From the NCBI RefSeq assembly GCF_015680405.1, contig NZ_JADLJS010000004.1:169329-233328 (forward strand): a stretch of 64,000 nt of DNA. Direction: 5' to 3'. The notes under the pieces were generated by a model. The model saw only the letters and a list, made by a program, of their open reading frames with translations, was not told the origin of the DNA and searched no databases. This document shows positions 18,430-28,463 of this stretch, in pieces. The position numbers and the translations under genes were made by a program. This DNA is from Pseudomonas pudica. Lineage in GTDB: Bacteria; Pseudomonadota; Gammaproteobacteria; Pseudomonadales; Pseudomonadaceae. The first letter of the stretch is position 1; each line of letters starts with the position of its first letter.

Positions 18430-19380
18430 CTAGAGGGCGAACGGCAGGTGCAATGCCACCTGCTGACGCTGCGCCAAACGCACTTCGAACTCGCTCGGGT
18501 CGTGGATCATCACATCCATCCCTGCAAACGATTCCGCTGCAATCAGGCGCGACAACCAGAAGCGCACGCAGCCTACCCGCAACATCTCCGGCCACAGCTC
18601 GGCTTCGGCTGCGGTGAAGGGCCGTAGCGCCGCATAGGCCGCCAGCAGCGCCTGGGCACGTGGCACATCGATCGCGCCGTGTTCATCCAGGCACCAGTCG
18701 TTCACGGTGATGGCTATGTCATACAGCATCGGCCCGGAACAGGCGTTGTAGAAGTCGATTACACCGGTCAGGTGGGTGCCTTCGAACATCACGTTGTCGC
18801 GGAACAGGTCCGCATGCAGGTTGGCCCGTGGCAGGACCAGGATCTGTGCCTTGTGTGCGCTGATTTCATCCAGCGCCGGCTGCAGCAGCGCGGCTTGCTC
18901 GGCAGTAAGGCGCGGCAGCAGCTCGGCACCCGAGGCCAGCATCCAGTCCAGGCCGCGGTCGGTGCGGCGCTCGATGATGTGCTCGCGGGTAGCCAGGTGA
19001 ATGTGCGCCAGCAGCTCGCCGACCTGGGCGCAGTGCTGGGCGTTCGGTGCCTTGATGTGCTTGCCCGACAGCCGTGGCTGCAGCAGCGCCGGCTTGCCGC
19101 ACAGCTCGCGCAGGCCATTGCCGTCGCGGTCGCGTATTGCATAGGGCACCGGCATGTCGGCTGCGTGCAAAGTGTCCAGCAGCTCGATGAAGAACGGCAT
19201 GTCCTCGCTGGGCCCGCGCTCGATCAGCGTCAGGACGAACTCCCCCTGTTCGAGGCTGACGAAGAAATTGCTGTTCTCGGTGCCGGCGGCGATGCCCTGG
19301 AAATCGAGCAGACGACCCAGCGCGTACGGTGCCAGAAAGGTTTCCAGCTCAGGCCGGGTCACGGGGGTGAAGACTGACAT
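18430..19380 (-). CDS. thrB: Homoserine kinase (APH-fold type)
   Basis: Phosphorylates homoserine in threonine synthesis. The 316-aa product is of the aminoglycoside-phosphotransferase-like ThrB found in Pseudomonas. The catalytic loop is LHADLFRDNVMF (Asp and Asn) and the metal site is GVIDFYNA, both typical of that fold. It starts at ATG 19380 and lies 69 bp downstream of the DUF2782 gene on the same strand. Confidence 0.92.
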   Translation of the reverse strand: MSVFTPVTRPELETFLAPYALGRLLDFQGIAAGTENSNFFVSLEQGEFVLTLIERGPSEDMPFFIELLDTLHAADMPVPYAIRDRDGNGLRELCGKPALLQPRLSGKHIKAPNAQHCAQVGELLAHIHLATREHIIERRTDRGLDWMLASGAELLPRLTAEQAALLQPALDEISAHKAQILVLPRANLHADLFRDNVMFEGTHLTGVIDFYNACSGPMLYDIAITVNDWCLDEHGAIDVPRAQALLAAYAALRPFTAAEAELWPEMLRVGCVRFWLSRLIAAESFAGMDVMIHDPSEFEVRLAQRQQVALHLPFAL

Positions 19381-19449
19381 GATGAAAAATTGCCCATACG
19401 GGCACTTCCGCCGGGAAGTGCCGGGTTGATGTGAACGGTGCGCGTCAGA

Positions 19450-19737
19450 TTACCACTCGAAGATCTTCCAGGACGGAATCAGCATGTCCGGCTGGTCGGA
19501 TCGAATGAAATTGCCATCAGAGCCATCGGCGCGTACCAGGAAATAAGGCTTGCCGTTTTTCGGCGTGATCTTGATCGCATACAGGAACCCGTTCTGCCGG
19601 TACTCCTGGATGGTTTTGTCGCCTTCCGTGCGAATGGTCACCTCGGGATCGGCCGAGGGGGCGTCGTCCGCCGCCAGGGTGACGACAGGCATGGTGGCCA
19701 ACAGACCGAGCAGTAACAGGCGATTGAGTGTACGCAT
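19450..19737 (-). CDS. DUF2782 secreted protein
   Basis: A 95-aa product with a signal peptide (about 1-22, ending VTLAADD) and a short mature domain with [24 protein letters not shown], the pattern of DUF2782 proteins, which are regularly found next to polA and thrB in Pseudomonas. It is divergent from polA (75 bp between starts). Function is unknown. Confidence 0.88.
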   Translation of the reverse strand: MRTLNRLLLLGLLATMPVVTLAADDAPSADPEVTIRTEGDKTIQEYRQNGFLYAIKITPKNGKPYFLVRADGSDGNFIRSDQPDMLIPSWKIFEW

Positions 19738-19812
19738 GATAACCTTGTCCCTTTGTCGTCAATGATTCTGGCTATTCTAGCGCCGGACCCGTCGAAAAGG
19801 TTGATTCTGCTC

Positions 19813-22560
19813 ATGAGCCAAGCGCCCCTCGTCCTGGTGGACGGTTCCTCCTACCTGTACCGCGCCTTCCACGCGCTGCCGCCGTTGACTACCTCCAAAG
19901 GCATGCCGACCGGCGCGGTGAAGGGGGTGCTGAACATGCTCAAGAGCCTGCGCAAGCAATACCCCGACAGCCTGTTCGCGGTGGTGTTCGACGCCAAGGG
20001 TGGCACCTTCCGCGATGCGATGTTCGCCGAATACAAGGCCAACCGCCCAAGCATGCCGGATGACCTGCGGGTGCAGATCGAGCCGCTGCATGCCAGCGTC
20101 AAGGCGCTGGGCTACCCGCTGCTGTGCGTCGAGGGGGTCGAGGCCGACGACGTGATCGGCACCCTGGCGCGCAGCAGCGCCGCGCTGGGCCGCCCGGTGA
20201 TCATCTCGACCGGTGACAAGGACATGGCGCAGCTGGTGGACGGGCACATTACCTTGGTCAACACCATGACCGGAAGCGTGCTGGACGTGGCTGGCGTGCA
20301 CGAGAAATTTGGCGTCGGCCCGGAACATATCATCGACTTCCTGGCGCTGATGGGCGACAAGGTCGACAACATCCCCGGTGTACCGGGGGTGGGCGAAAAA
20401 ACCGCGGTGGGCCTGCTTACTGGTATCGGCGGTGGCCTCAGCGACCTGTATGCCAACCTGGACAAGGTCCCGACACTGGCCATTCGCGGCGCCAAGACCC
20501 TGCCGGCCAAGCTGGAAGAGCACCGCGACGCGGCGTTCCTGTCTTATGAGCTGGCTACCATCAAGGTCGACGTGCCCCTGGATATCGAAGTTGATGCCCT
20601 GGTGTGCGGCGAACCTGATCGCGAAGCGTTGCTGGCGCTGTACACCGAGATGGAATTCAAGAGCTGGGTCGCCGAGGTGCAGCGTGACGCTGCCAACGCC
20701 GGTGACGATATTGCGCCGGTCGCGGAGCCGGTGGCCAAGATCGAGCCCAGGTACGAGACCATTCTCGACCAGGCCCGTTTCGACTTCTGGCTGGAGAAGC
20801 TGCGCCAGGCGCCACTGTTCGCTTTCGACACCGAGACCACCAGCCTGGACGCGCAGCAGGCGCAGCTTGTCGGCCTGTCGTTCGCCGTCGAGCCGCATGA
20901 AGCGGCCTATGTGCCGCTGGCCCACGACTATGAAGGCGCGCCGGTCCAGCTGGACCGCGCCGCCGTGCTGCTGGCGCTGAAGCCGCTACTGGAAGACCCG
21001 GCCAAGGCCAAGGTCGGGCAGAACGCCAAGTACGATATCAACATCCTTGCCAACGGCTCGCCCGCCATCGAAATGCGCGGCGTTGCCTACGACACCATGC
21101 TCGAGTCGTACGTGCTGAACTCCACCGCCACCCGTCACGACATGGACAGCCTGGCGCAGAAGTACCTCGACCACACCACCATCGCTTTCGAGGACATTGC
21201 CGGCAAAGGCGCCAAGCAGCTGACCTTCAACCAGATCCACCTGGACAAGGCCGGCCCCTACGCTGCCGAAGACGCGGACATCACCCTGCGTCTGCACCAG
21301 GCGCTGCAGGTGCGCCTGGCGCAGACGCCGAGCGTGCAGCCGGTACTGATGGACATCGAGATGCCGCTGGTGCCGGTGCTGGCCAAGATCGAGCGCCAGG
21401 GGGCGCTGGTCGATGCTGCGCTGCTGCAGGTGCAGAGCGGTGAGCTGGGGGTGAAGATGGCCGAGCTGGAGCAGCGCGCCTATGAGCTGGCCGGTGAGGA
21501 GTTCAACCTCGGCTCGCCCAAGCAGCTGGGCGCGATTCTCTACGACAAGCTGGGCATGCCGGTGCTGAGCAAGACCACCAAAGGCCAGCCATCCACGGCG
21601 GAGGCGGTGCTCGACGAGCTGGCCGAACAAGGCTACCCGCTGCCGGAGGTACTGATGCAGTACCGCAGCCTGAGCAAGCTCAAGAGCACCTACACCGACA
21701 AGCTGCCAGGGCAGATAAACCCGCGCACCGGGCGTATCCACACCTCATATCAGCAGGCGGTGGCGGCCACTGGCCGGCTGTCGTCCAGCGACCCGAACCT
21801 GCAGAACATTCCGATCCGTACTGCCGAAGGCCGACGCATCCGCCAGGCCTTCGTCGCCAGCCCGGGCTACAAGCTGCTGGCGGCGGACTACTCGCAGATC
21901 GAGTTGCGCATCATGGCCCACCTGGCCAAGGACGAAGGCTTGCTGCATGCCTTCCGCAACGACCTGGACGTGCACCGCGCCACAGCGGCGGAAGTATTCG
22001 GCGTAGCCCTGGAAGACGTCACCACCGACCAGCGCCGCAGTGCCAAGGCCATCAACTTCGGGCTGATCTACGGCATGAGCGCCTTTGGCCTGGCCAAGCA
22101 GATCGGCGTCGACCGCAAGCAGTCGCAGGATTACATCGACCGCTACTTCGCACGCTACCCGGGCGTGCTGGCCTACATGGAGCGCACCCGCGCCCAGGCG
22201 GCGGAGCAAGGCTTTGTCGAAACCCTGTTCGGCCGCCGCCTGTACCTGCCGGATATCAATGCCAAGAACCCGGCTCTGCGCAAGGGCGCCGAGCGCACGG
22301 CGATCAACGCCCCGATGCAAGGCACTGCGGCCGACATCATCAAGCGGGCCATGGTCAATGTGGATAACTGGCTGAGCGAGAGCGGGCTGGATGCCCGGGT
22401 GATCCTGCAGGTACACGACGAACTGGTGCTGGAAGTGCGCGAGGACCTGGTTGAGCAAGTGAAAGATGAAATTCGCCAGCACATGAGCAAGGCCGCACAG
22501 CTGGATGTACCGCTGCTGGTCGAGGCAGGAATTGGTGCGAATTGGGACGAAGCTCACTGA
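19813..22560 (+). CDS. polA: DNA polymerase I
   Basis: Repair and Okazaki-fragment polymerase. The 915-aa product has all three domains: the 5'-nuclease (about 1-290, with [18 protein letters not shown] and [18 protein letters not shown]), the 3'-5' proofreading domain (about 310-500, acidic residues intact in [11 protein letters not shown] and [12 protein letters not shown]) and the polymerase (about 530-915). The polymerase has motif [16 protein letters not shown], motif [21 protein letters not shown] and motif [12 protein letters not shown] start at ATG 19813 ([13 protein letters not shown]), as the 20 residues upstream are not family-like. Confidence 0.97.
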   Translation: MSQAPLVLVDGSSYLYRAFHALPPLTTSKGMPTGAVKGVLNMLKSLRKQYPDSLFAVVFDAKGGTFRDAMFAEYKANRPSMPDDLRVQIEPLHASVKALGYPLLCVEGVEADDVIGTLARSSAALGRPVIISTGDKDMAQLVDGHITLVNTMTGSVLDVAGVHEKFGVGPEHIIDFLALMGDKVDNIPGVPGVGEKTAVGLLTGIGGGLSDLYANLDKVPTLAIRGAKTLPAKLEEHRDAAFLSYELATIKVDVPLDIEVDALVCGEPDREALLALYTEMEFKSWVAEVQRDAANAGDDIAPVAEPVAKIEPRYETILDQARFDFWLEKLRQAPLFAFDTETTSLDAQQAQLVGLSFAVEPHEAAYVPLAHDYEGAPVQLDRAAVLLALKPLLEDPAKAKVGQNAKYDINILANGSPAIEMRGVAYDTMLESYVLNSTATRHDMDSLAQKYLDHTTIAFEDIAGKGAKQLTFNQIHLDKAGPYAAEDADITLRLHQALQVRLAQTPSVQPVLMDIEMPLVPVLAKIERQGALVDAALLQVQSGELGVKMAELEQRAYELAGEEFNLGSPKQLGAILYDKLGMPVLSKTTKGQPSTAEAVLDELAEQGYPLPEVLMQYRSLSKLKSTYTDKLPGQINPRTGRIHTSYQQAVAATGRLSSSDPNLQNIPIRTAEGRRIRQAFVASPGYKLLAADYSQIELRIMAHLAKDEGLLHAFRNDLDVHRATAAEVFGVALEDVTTDQRRSAKAINFGLIYGMSAFGLAKQIGVDRKQSQDYIDRYFARYPGVLAYMERTRAQAAEQGFVETLFGRRLYLPDINAKNPALRKGAERTAINAPMQGTAADIIKRAMVNVDNWLSESGLDARVILQVHDELVLEVREDLVEQVKDEIRQHMSKAAQLDVPLLVEAGIGANWDEAH

Positions 22561-22580
22561 TCGGGCGGGGAAAGCTGTGT

Positions 22581-22625
22581 AGGATCCGTGACGTAGGGAT
22601 GCGGATCCTGGCACTGCTCAGTGCC
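22581..22625 (+). terminator. Two consecutive hairpins after polA
   Basis: AGGATCCG/CGGATCCT (22581-22588 with 22602-22609) and GGCACT-GCTC-AGTGCC (22610-22625) follow the polA stop directly. There is no U-run, so they may protect the 3' end rather than terminate by themselves. Confidence 0.5.
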
Positions 22626-22675
22626 AGCGGTGCTGAAGTTTCATGAAACTATCGCAAATAGTTTTCAGGGCTTTG

Positions 22676-22703
22676 GAACTAAACCGGTGAAGCGGAACTC
22701 AGA
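22676..22703 (+). promoter_or_regulatory. AlgU (sigma-22)-like promoter of the polA-engB small RNA
   Basis: GAACTA at 22676-22681, a 17-bp spacer and TCAGA at 22699-22703 fit the extracytoplasmic sigma factor AlgU/RpoE consensus GAACTT-N16/17-TCTGA with one mismatch in each half. The expected start near 22710 gives an RNA ending at the terminator at 22839. Confidence 0.65.
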
Positions 22704-22709
22704 GTAACT

Positions 22710-22839
22710 GAATGGCTGGTGAAGCCTTTCGATGCTCCTATGTTGTGTTAAGTGTTGGCAGATATCTGGACCCCGCCCTAGCGGTCCGGACTTGGACCCC
22801 GAACTTCCCCCTCCCCATACGAAGTCCGGGGTTTTTTTT
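22710..22839 (+). ncRNA. ErsA/Spf-like small RNA between polA and engB
   Basis: A non-coding unit of about 130 nt with an AlgU-type promoter just upstream and a strong intrinsic terminator at its end: ACCCCGAACTT pairs with AAGTCCGGGGT across a C-rich loop, followed by eight T. In Pseudomonas this locus (between polA and engB) encodes ErsA in P. aeruginosa, and Spot 42-like Spf RNA in other species. ErsA is about 130 nt and AlgU-dependent. The C-rich terminator loop (CCCCCTCCCC) resembles the seed regions of such RNAs. Position, size and signals agree; the exact ends are inferred. Confidence 0.8.
22796..22839 (+). terminator. Intrinsic terminator of the ErsA-like RNA
   Basis: An 11-bp stem with one mismatch (ACCCCGAACTT with AAGTCCGGGGT), a pyrimidine-rich loop and TTTTTTTT at 22832-22839. 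Confidence 0.9.
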
Positions 22840-22873
22840 GCCCGGAATTTGCCCTGAGTCTGGTGAAGGAACA

Positions 22874-22961
22874 CTGTGGGAGTGGGCGCGCCCGCGAACC
22901 TGGGCGAAGCCCAGGCGATGCTCCGCGCTGGATTCTTCGCGGGCATGCCCGCTCCCACAGG
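22874..22961. repeat. Inverted pair of REP elements before engB end
   Basis: CTGTGGGAGTGGGCGCGCCC at 22874 and the inverse unit with TTCGCGGGCATGCCCGCTCC ending at 22961 flank a spacer that itself contains CTGGGCGAAGCCCAG. They lie between the small RNA and the convergent engB gene. Confidence 0.85.
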
Positions 22962-22973
22962 TTGAGCAAACCT

Positions 22974-23606
22974 TCAAATGACTGGCTTGTCTTCCAGTTC
23001 CATCCAGTCCGCCAGCACTCGGTAGGCATCTTCAACGCCCAGGCGCTTGGGCGCCGAGAACAGCTGGATCGTCACGCCGTCGCCCCAACCCTTGCGGATT
23101 TCCGACTGCACCTTGAGCAAAGTGTTCTTGCCCGCGCCGTGGGTCAGCTTGTCGGCCTTGGTCAGCAGGATGTGCATCGGCATGCTGCTGGCCTTTGCCC
23201 AATCGAGCATCATCTTGTCGAAGTCGGTCATCGGGTGGCGCACGTCCATCATCAGGATTACGCCACGCAGGCACTCCCGGCTGCCAAGGTAGGCTTCCAG
23301 GTGTTTCTGCCAGTGCTGCTTGAGCGGAATGGGGACTTTTGCATAACCGTAGCCTGGCAGGTCGACCAAACGCCGTTCATCGTCCAGACTGAAGAAATTC
23401 AACAGCTGGGTGCGCCCGGGGGTTTTCGAGGTGCGCGCCAGGCTGGCATGAGTCAGGGTGTTGAGGGCGCTGGATTTGCCGGCGTTGGAGCGGCCGGCGA
23501 AAGCCACCTCGTAACCCTGGTCGTCCGGGCATTGTTCGACCTTGGCAGCGCTGAGGGCGAATTTGGCTTTCTGGCAGAGGCCGAGGATGGGGTTCTTGAC
23601 TTGCAT
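22974..23606 (-). CDS. engB: Ribosome biogenesis GTPase EngB/YsxC
   Basis: Essential small GTPase needed for 50S subunit assembly. The 210-aa product has G1 [11 protein letters not shown]3 [10 protein letters not shown] and G4 LLTKADKL. I start at ATG 23606 ([16 protein letters not shown]), which matches the family. The frame continues upstream to 23789 but that extension is not family-like. It is divergent from the cytochrome c5-type gene. Confidence 0.95.
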   Translation of the reverse strand: MQVKNPILGLCQKAKFALSAAKVEQCPDDQGYEVAFAGRSNAGKSSALNTLTHASLARTSKTPGRTQLLNFFSLDDERRLVDLPGYGYAKVPIPLKQHWQKHLEAYLGSRECLRGVILMMDVRHPMTDFDKMMLDWAKASSMPMHILLTKADKLTHGAGKNTLLKVQSEIRKGWGDGVTIQLFSAPKRLGVEDAYRVLADWMELEDKPVI

Positions 23607-23807
23607 GGGATATCCGATGTGGGTGTTGCCTGACTCTGTAGGCCCGAGCCTGGCAAGCGGTGTCGTTTCCGTTTGGATGGCGGAAGTATATAATGCCCCA
23701 GTTTTTGTGTGCTCATTCTCCCAGAGAAGGAGAACGGGCATGGGGTGTCGAACAATAGCTCGCGCAACAGAACGCAGCGCGGCCCCCAACCCTGAAGGTC
23801 GTTCCGC

Positions 23808-24110
23808 ATGGCGAAATGGCTGCTTGCTGTCGGTATGTTACTGCCGTTTTACAGCGCACAGGCTACACAGGATCCCGAGGTGTTGTACAACCGCACGTGT
23901 GCGGCCTGTCACGCCGGGCAGTTGCCACAGGCACCCAGGCAGGGTGACCGGGCAGCATGGGAGCCAAGGCTGGCGCAAGGCATGGATGTACTGGTGAAGC
24001 ACGTGACCCAGGGTTTCAAGGCTATGCCGCCGCGTGGATTGTGCATGGACTGCAGTGCCGAGGACTACCGTTTGGTCATCCTTTGGATGAGTGGCAGTCC
24101 CGATACATAA
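23808..24110 (+). CDS. Cytochrome c5-like monoheme protein
   Basis: A 100-aa periplasmic cytochrome: signal peptide to about residue 19, one heme site CAACH, the axial Met in KAMPPRG, and a second Cys pair GLCMDC that in the c5 family forms a disulfide near the heme. It is followed 31 bp later by the diheme cytochrome c4 gene. The c4-c5 pair is a known electron carrier set to terminal oxidases in Pseudomonas and Azotobacter. Confidence 0.9.
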   Translation: MAKWLLAVGMLLPFYSAQATQDPEVLYNRTCAACHAGQLPQAPRQGDRAAWEPRLAQGMDVLVKHVTQGFKAMPPRGLCMDCSAEDYRLVILWMSGSPDT

Positions 24111-24141
24111 CATTTCACCCTTAGCCGTGTTGGATTAGCTG

Positions 24142-24759
24142 ATGAACAAACTAGTCGTGAGTCTGCTGTTGACCCTGGGTGTCGCAGGTGCGGCCACTGC
24201 TGCGCAACCCGTCAAAGGCGATGCCGCCGCCGGCCAGGCCAAGACGGCCGTCTGTGGCGCCTGCCACAACCCCGACGGCAACAGCCTGGCACCGAACTTC
24301 CCGAAACTGGCCGGCCAAGGCCAGCGCTATCTTGAAAAACAACTGCACGATATCAAGTCGGGCAAGCGTACCGTGCTGGAAATGACCGGCATGCTGGCCG
24401 CATTCAGCGACCAGGACCTGGCCGACATCGCCGCCTACTTCTCCAGCCAGAAAGGCAGCGTGGGCGCCGCCGATCCCAAGCTGGTCGAACGTGGCCGGGC
24501 GCTGTTCAACGGCGGTGACCTGGAAAAAGGCATGCCTGCCTGCACCGGCTGCCACTCACCGAACGGCGCGGGTATCGCCCTGGCCGGCTTCCCGCACCTG
24601 GGCGGGCAGCACGCGCAGTACGTGACCAAGCAGCTCACCGACTTCCGCGAAGGAAACCGCACCAACGATGGCGATGCCATGACCATGCGCACCATCGCCG
24701 GCAAGCTGAGCAACCACGACATCGAGGCGTTGGCCAGTTACATCCAGGGCCTGCACTGA
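24142..24759 (+). CDS. Diheme cytochrome c4
   Basis: A 205-aa periplasmic protein with a signal peptide ending ATAAQ, and two cytochrome c domains each with a CxxCH site (CGACH, then CTGCH) and axial methionines in TGMLAAFS and DAMTMRTIAG. This is the cytochrome c4 plan. It probably carries electrons from bc1 to the aa3 or cbb3 oxidases. It is cotranscribed with the c5-like gene and followed by a terminator. Confidence 0.94.
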   Translation: MNKLVVSLLLTLGVAGAATAAQPVKGDAAAGQAKTAVCGACHNPDGNSLAPNFPKLAGQGQRYLEKQLHDIKSGKRTVLEMTGMLAAFSDQDLADIAAYFSSQKGSVGAADPKLVERGRALFNGGDLEKGMPACTGCHSPNGAGIALAGFPHLGGQHAQYVTKQLTDFREGNRTNDGDAMTMRTIAGKLSNHDIEALASYIQGLH

Positions 24760-24812
24760 GGCCATTACAGGCAGCGCATTAACCTTCAGTTAATGTTGTA
24801 AGGCAATGATGA

Positions 24813-24837
24813 AAGGGCGGCCGGACCGCCCTTTTTT
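24813..24837 (+). terminator. Intrinsic terminator after cytochrome c4
   Basis: GGGCGG-CCGGA-CCGCCC followed by TTTTTT, 55 bp after the cytochrome c4 stop. Confidence 0.88.
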
Positions 24838-24933
24838 CCGTCCGCAGCCGTTACACTACAGAACTCGGCCCCTTCCCGGCCTGTCTCAGAGCAGGTCGCG
24901 TCGTGGCGACCAATGACTGCCCAGGAGTAAAGC

Positions 24934-25566
24934 ATGCGTAAACTGATTCTCAGCGCCGCGCTGGTCGCTGCCAGCGTATTCGGTATGACTGCCATCCAGG
25001 CCGCCGAGCCTGCCGCCGGCAAGGAATACCTCGAGCTGAGCAACCCTGTTCCGGTTTCCGTGCCTGGCAAGATCGAAGTGGTCGAGCTGTTCTGGTACGG
25101 CTGCCCACACTGCTACCACTTCGAGCCGACCATCAACCCGTGGGTAGAAAAACTGCCCAAGGACGTCAACTTCAAGCGCGTACCGGCCATGTTCGGTGGT
25201 GCGTGGGATGCCCACGGCCAGATGTTCCTGACCCTCGAAGCCATGGGCGTCGAGCAGAAAGTGCACGCCGCAGTGTTCGACGCCATCCAGAACCAGCGCA
25301 AGCGCCTGACCGACCCGCAAGACATGGCCGATTTCCTTGCCACCCAAGGCGTGGACAAGGACAAGTTCCTCGCCACCTTCAACTCGTTCGCCATCAAGGG
25401 CCAGGTCAACCAGGCCAAGGAACTGGCGAAGAAGTACGAGATCACCGGCGTACCGAGCATGGTGGTCAACGGCAAGTACCGCTTCGACCTGGGTACTGCC
25501 GGCGGGCCGGAAGGCGTACTGAACGTTGCCGACCAGCTGATCGCCAAGGAGCGCGCCGCTAAGTAA
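24934..25566 (+). CDS. dsbA: Thiol:disulfide interchange protein DsbA
   Basis: Periplasmic oxidase that introduces disulfides into exported proteins. The 210-aa product has a signal peptide (to about 22), the active site FWYGCPHCYHF (CPHC, as in E. coli DsbA) and the cis-proline loop TGVPSMVVNG. It starts at ATG 24934 behind CAGGAG. It is followed after 12 bp by the EEP-family gene, probably as one transcript. Confidence 0.96.
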   Translation: MRKLILSAALVAASVFGMTAIQAAEPAAGKEYLELSNPVPVSVPGKIEVVELFWYGCPHCYHFEPTINPWVEKLPKDVNFKRVPAMFGGAWDAHGQMFLTLEAMGVEQKVHAAVFDAIQNQRKRLTDPQDMADFLATQGVDKDKFLATFNSFAIKGQVNQAKELAKKYEITGVPSMVVNGKYRFDLGTAGGPEGVLNVADQLIAKERAAK

Positions 25567-25578
25567 GCGGCGTAACCC

Positions 25579-26433
25579 ATGCGCCGCTTCAGAACCGCGC
25601 GTGGCATTGGCCTGCACCAGCCGCAGGTCAACGAGCATCACCTGCAGGCGCCTGGCCTGCCCGAGGATGGTCGTCTGCGGCTGCTCAGTTTCAACATCCA
25701 GGTGGGCATCAGCACCGAGCGGTATCGGCATTACGTGACTCGTAGTTGGCAGCACCTGCTGCCGCACAACGGGCGAGCAGGCAACCTGCAGAAAATTGGC
25801 CAACTGCTGGGCGACTTCGACCTGGTGGCCCTGCAGGAGGCCGATGGCGGCAGCCTGCGCTCGGGCTACGTCAACCAGGTCGAGCACCTTGCCCACCTGG
25901 GCGCCTTCCCCTACTGGTACCAGCAACTCAACCGCAACCTTGGGCGTTTTGCCCAGCACAGCAATGGCGTGCTCAGCCGCCTGAAGCCACAACTGCTCGA
26001 GGATCACCCGTTGCCCGGCCCGGCTGGGCGTGGTGCGATCCTGGTGCGCTTTGGCGAGGGTGAAGATGCGCTGATCGTGGTGATGATGCACCTTGCCCTC
26101 GGTGCCAAGACCCGCGCCCTGCAGCTGGGTTACATTCGCGAGCTGATTGGCGGCTACCGGCACCAGGTGCTGATGGGCGACATGAATACCCATGCAACCG
26201 ACCTGCTGGAGCACTCGCCGCTGCGCGATCTGGGCCTGATCGCCCCGCAAGTCGAGGCCACCTTCCCCAGCTGGCGCCCACAGCGTTGCCTTGACCACAT
26301 CCTGCTCAGCTCAAGCCTCACGCTGGAGCGCGTCGAGGTGCTGGCGCAACCAATTTCCGACCACCTTCCCGTTGCTGTCGAGATTCGATTGCCTGATGCA
26401 TTGACTGTGGATACGCTGCCGGTCCTGAGCTAA
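25579..26433 (+). CDS. Endonuclease/exonuclease/phosphatase family protein
   Basis: A 284-aa cytoplasmic-looking protein of the EEP (DNase I-like) fold. Key motifs are LLSFNIQVG (Asn), VALQEADGG (catalytic Glu), GDMNTH (Asp-Asn pair) and the terminal SDHLPV (Asp-His). All catalytic positions are present, so it is likely an active metal-dependent phosphodiesterase, but the substrate is unknown. No signal peptide is seen. It sits between dsbA and a diguanylate cyclase gene in close spacing. Confidence 0.88.
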   Translation: MRRFRTARGIGLHQPQVNEHHLQAPGLPEDGRLRLLSFNIQVGISTERYRHYVTRSWQHLLPHNGRAGNLQKIGQLLGDFDLVALQEADGGSLRSGYVNQVEHLAHLGAFPYWYQQLNRNLGRFAQHSNGVLSRLKPQLLEDHPLPGPAGRGAILVRFGEGEDALIVVMMHLALGAKTRALQLGYIRELIGGYRHQVLMGDMNTHATDLLEHSPLRDLGLIAPQVEATFPSWRPQRCLDHILLSSSLTLERVEVLAQPISDHLPVAVEIRLPDALTVDTLPVLS

Positions 26434-26460
26434 TTGCCATCACCGTTTGCGGACCCGGGC

Positions 26461-28383
26461 ATGACTGAAGACGCTGAGCGCTGGAAAGAAAAATACCTGA
26501 AAAGCATCGAGCAGCAGGAAAAGCTCGAGCGCCGTTGGGACGCACGTCTAGACCTGCTGTGTCGCGGCCTGGTACGCAGCACCCTGGCTGCCGAAGGCAG
26601 CGACAAGGTGGTGGACCAGTGCATGAAGGAAATGCGCGAGGTCATCCGCAGCGACAACATGGACGCCGGCCTTGCCGGGTTGATTCCGCGTCTTGAGAAG
26701 GCGGTGCTGGATTCCGAACAGCGCCGCGAAGCCCGCATGAACCAGGTCAGCGATGCACTGACCGCTTTGGTCGACCAACTGCAAGGCCTGCCATTGCCGA
26801 ACGATGTGTCGCGGCCCCTGAAAAAACTGGCGAAGAAGCTTGATGGCGGGGTGGCTCAGTCACGCGACCTGCCACCGTTGCTGGGCGAGTTGAGCGGCTT
26901 GCAGGGCCGTGCGCTGTCAGCCTTGGGCAAGTCGGCGGAGGACGCCCGCCCCGGCTTCTTGCAGCGCTTGTTCGGCAGCCGCGAAGGTGACGCGCAAAGC
27001 GAGCCAGCGCTTGTGCCACTGGCTTTGCCAGTTGCCGAGGCGCAGCCCCCGGCGGCACCGGCCAGTGTCGATGCTCTGCAGCCCGGCGATGTGGACGAGC
27101 TACAGCCGCTGCCAGCCTCTTCAACATCAGTTGTCGAGGCGCCCGTAGTGCCATTGGAGACTCCTGGCCCGGCCCTGATCGAAACGGCTGAACTGGCACC
27201 AGCGCCGCTACCGGACGATGTGCCGGCACCGGAAGTTGTCGCAAGCGAGCCTCCGGCTGGAACGGGACTGGTTCAAACACTCGAAGAAACCTTCGGCGAG
27301 GACGGCCCCTATGCCCTGCCCTACGCGGTAGAGCCGCCCTACAGTCAGGTCGCCGAGCACATCGAACACACCCTGATCGGCCTGCTCGATGACCTCAGCC
27401 TGCCGGAGCGACACAAGGCACAAGCCCTCGAGATGCGTGAACGGGTCGCCCGCGGCTTGAACTGGTATGAGCTGATCCCGGTACTGGATGACCTGGCTGT
27501 GCTCATGCTGGCCATCACTGACAGCGGTCAGCATGAATTCGAAACCTACCTGCAGGAGCTCAACGAACGCCTCGAAGGTTTCCAGAGTCACCTGCACGAG
27601 GCCAGTGCCGGGCATGCCGACAACAGCTCGGCCGCCCGCGAGCTGGATACCCAACTGCGAGAGCATGTCGACGGGCTGCAGAGCAGTGTGCAAGGTGCCG
27701 CCGATGTTGACAGCCTCAAGCACATCCTGGAAAACCGCCTGGAAGGCCTGTTGGTGACCATGGACGAGCACAAGCACGAGCGTGATCGCCGCGAACAGGA
27801 GCTGGCTGGGCGCCTGCAAGGGCTGTCGGAGCGGGTGGCGAACATGGAGCAGGAGGCGCTCGGCTACCGCGAGCACCTTGAAGAGCAGCGCCAGAAGGCC
27901 TTGCTCGACCCCCTCACCGGCTTGCCCAACCGTGCGGCCTGGAGCGAGCGGGTCGAGCGCGAAATGCTCGAATGGCAAGCGCACGGCGGCCATCTGGCGA
28001 TGGCGATCCTCGACCTGGACCATTTCAAGCGAATCAACGACAGCTATGGGCACCTGGCTGGGGACAAAGTACTCAAGATCGTCGCCGACCAGTTGCGCAA
28101 GCGCCTGCGTAGCCGTGATTTCATTGCCCGGTTTGGCGGCGAGGAGTTTGTCCTGCTGCTGCCGCAGACCTCGCCGGCCGCCGCTGCCCAGATCGCCGAG
28201 CTGCTGCGGGCCACAGTCGAGGCGTGCCCGTTCCACTTCAAGGGGGAACGGGTGGTGATCACCACGTCCATCGGCCTGGGTGCATTCCGTTCCGGCGAGC
28301 GCGGTGACCAGGTGCTCAAGCGCGCCGATGCGGCGCTTTACCGGGCCAAAGAGTCGGGGCGCAACCGGGTCGAGCAGGCATAG
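26461..28383 (+). CDS. Diguanylate cyclase (GGDEF) with long helical N-terminus
   Basis: Makes cyclic di-GMP from two GTP. The 640-aa product has a long N-terminal region without membrane helices: helical at 1-150, a Pro/Ala-rich linker at about 180-280, then a coiled coil to about 480. The C-terminal GGDEF domain has DPLTGLPNRAAW, DLDHFKRINDSYGH and an intact active site GGEEF near 559. An RSRD sequence five residues before GGEEF fits the inhibitory I-site. I use ATG 26461; a TTG at 26434 is possible. It corresponds by position to P. aeruginosa DgcH (PA5487), from memory. Confidence 0.92.
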   Translation: MTEDAERWKEKYLKSIEQQEKLERRWDARLDLLCRGLVRSTLAAEGSDKVVDQCMKEMREVIRSDNMDAGLAGLIPRLEKAVLDSEQRREARMNQVSDALTALVDQLQGLPLPNDVSRPLKKLAKKLDGGVAQSRDLPPLLGELSGLQGRALSALGKSAEDARPGFLQRLFGSREGDAQSEPALVPLALPVAEAQPPAAPASVDALQPGDVDELQPLPASSTSVVEAPVVPLETPGPALIETAELAPAPLPDDVPAPEVVASEPPAGTGLVQTLEETFGEDGPYALPYAVEPPYSQVAEHIEHTLIGLLDDLSLPERHKAQALEMRERVARGLNWYELIPVLDDLAVLMLAITDSGQHEFETYLQELNERLEGFQSHLHEASAGHADNSSAARELDTQLREHVDGLQSSVQGAADVDSLKHILENRLEGLLVTMDEHKHERDRREQELAGRLQGLSERVANMEQEALGYREHLEEQRQKALLDPLTGLPNRAAWSERVEREMLEWQAHGGHLAMAILDLDHFKRINDSYGHLAGDKVLKIVADQLRKRLRSRDFIARFGGEEFVLLLPQTSPAAAAQIAELLRATVEACPFHFKGERVVITTSIGLGAFRSGERGDQVLKRADAALYRAKESGRNRVEQA

Positions 28384-28463
28384 CCGGCAGCCGCTGACTC
28401 GCGGCAAGCACGGCCCCTGGGGAGCACGTTATACTGTAGCGCTCATACGCTGAGGCCACTGAC

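Noticed and set aside
24886..26298. 470-aa minus-strand open frame
   Set aside because: It spans the antisense of dsbA and the EEP gene. The composition is shadow-like and both sense genes have intact motifs.
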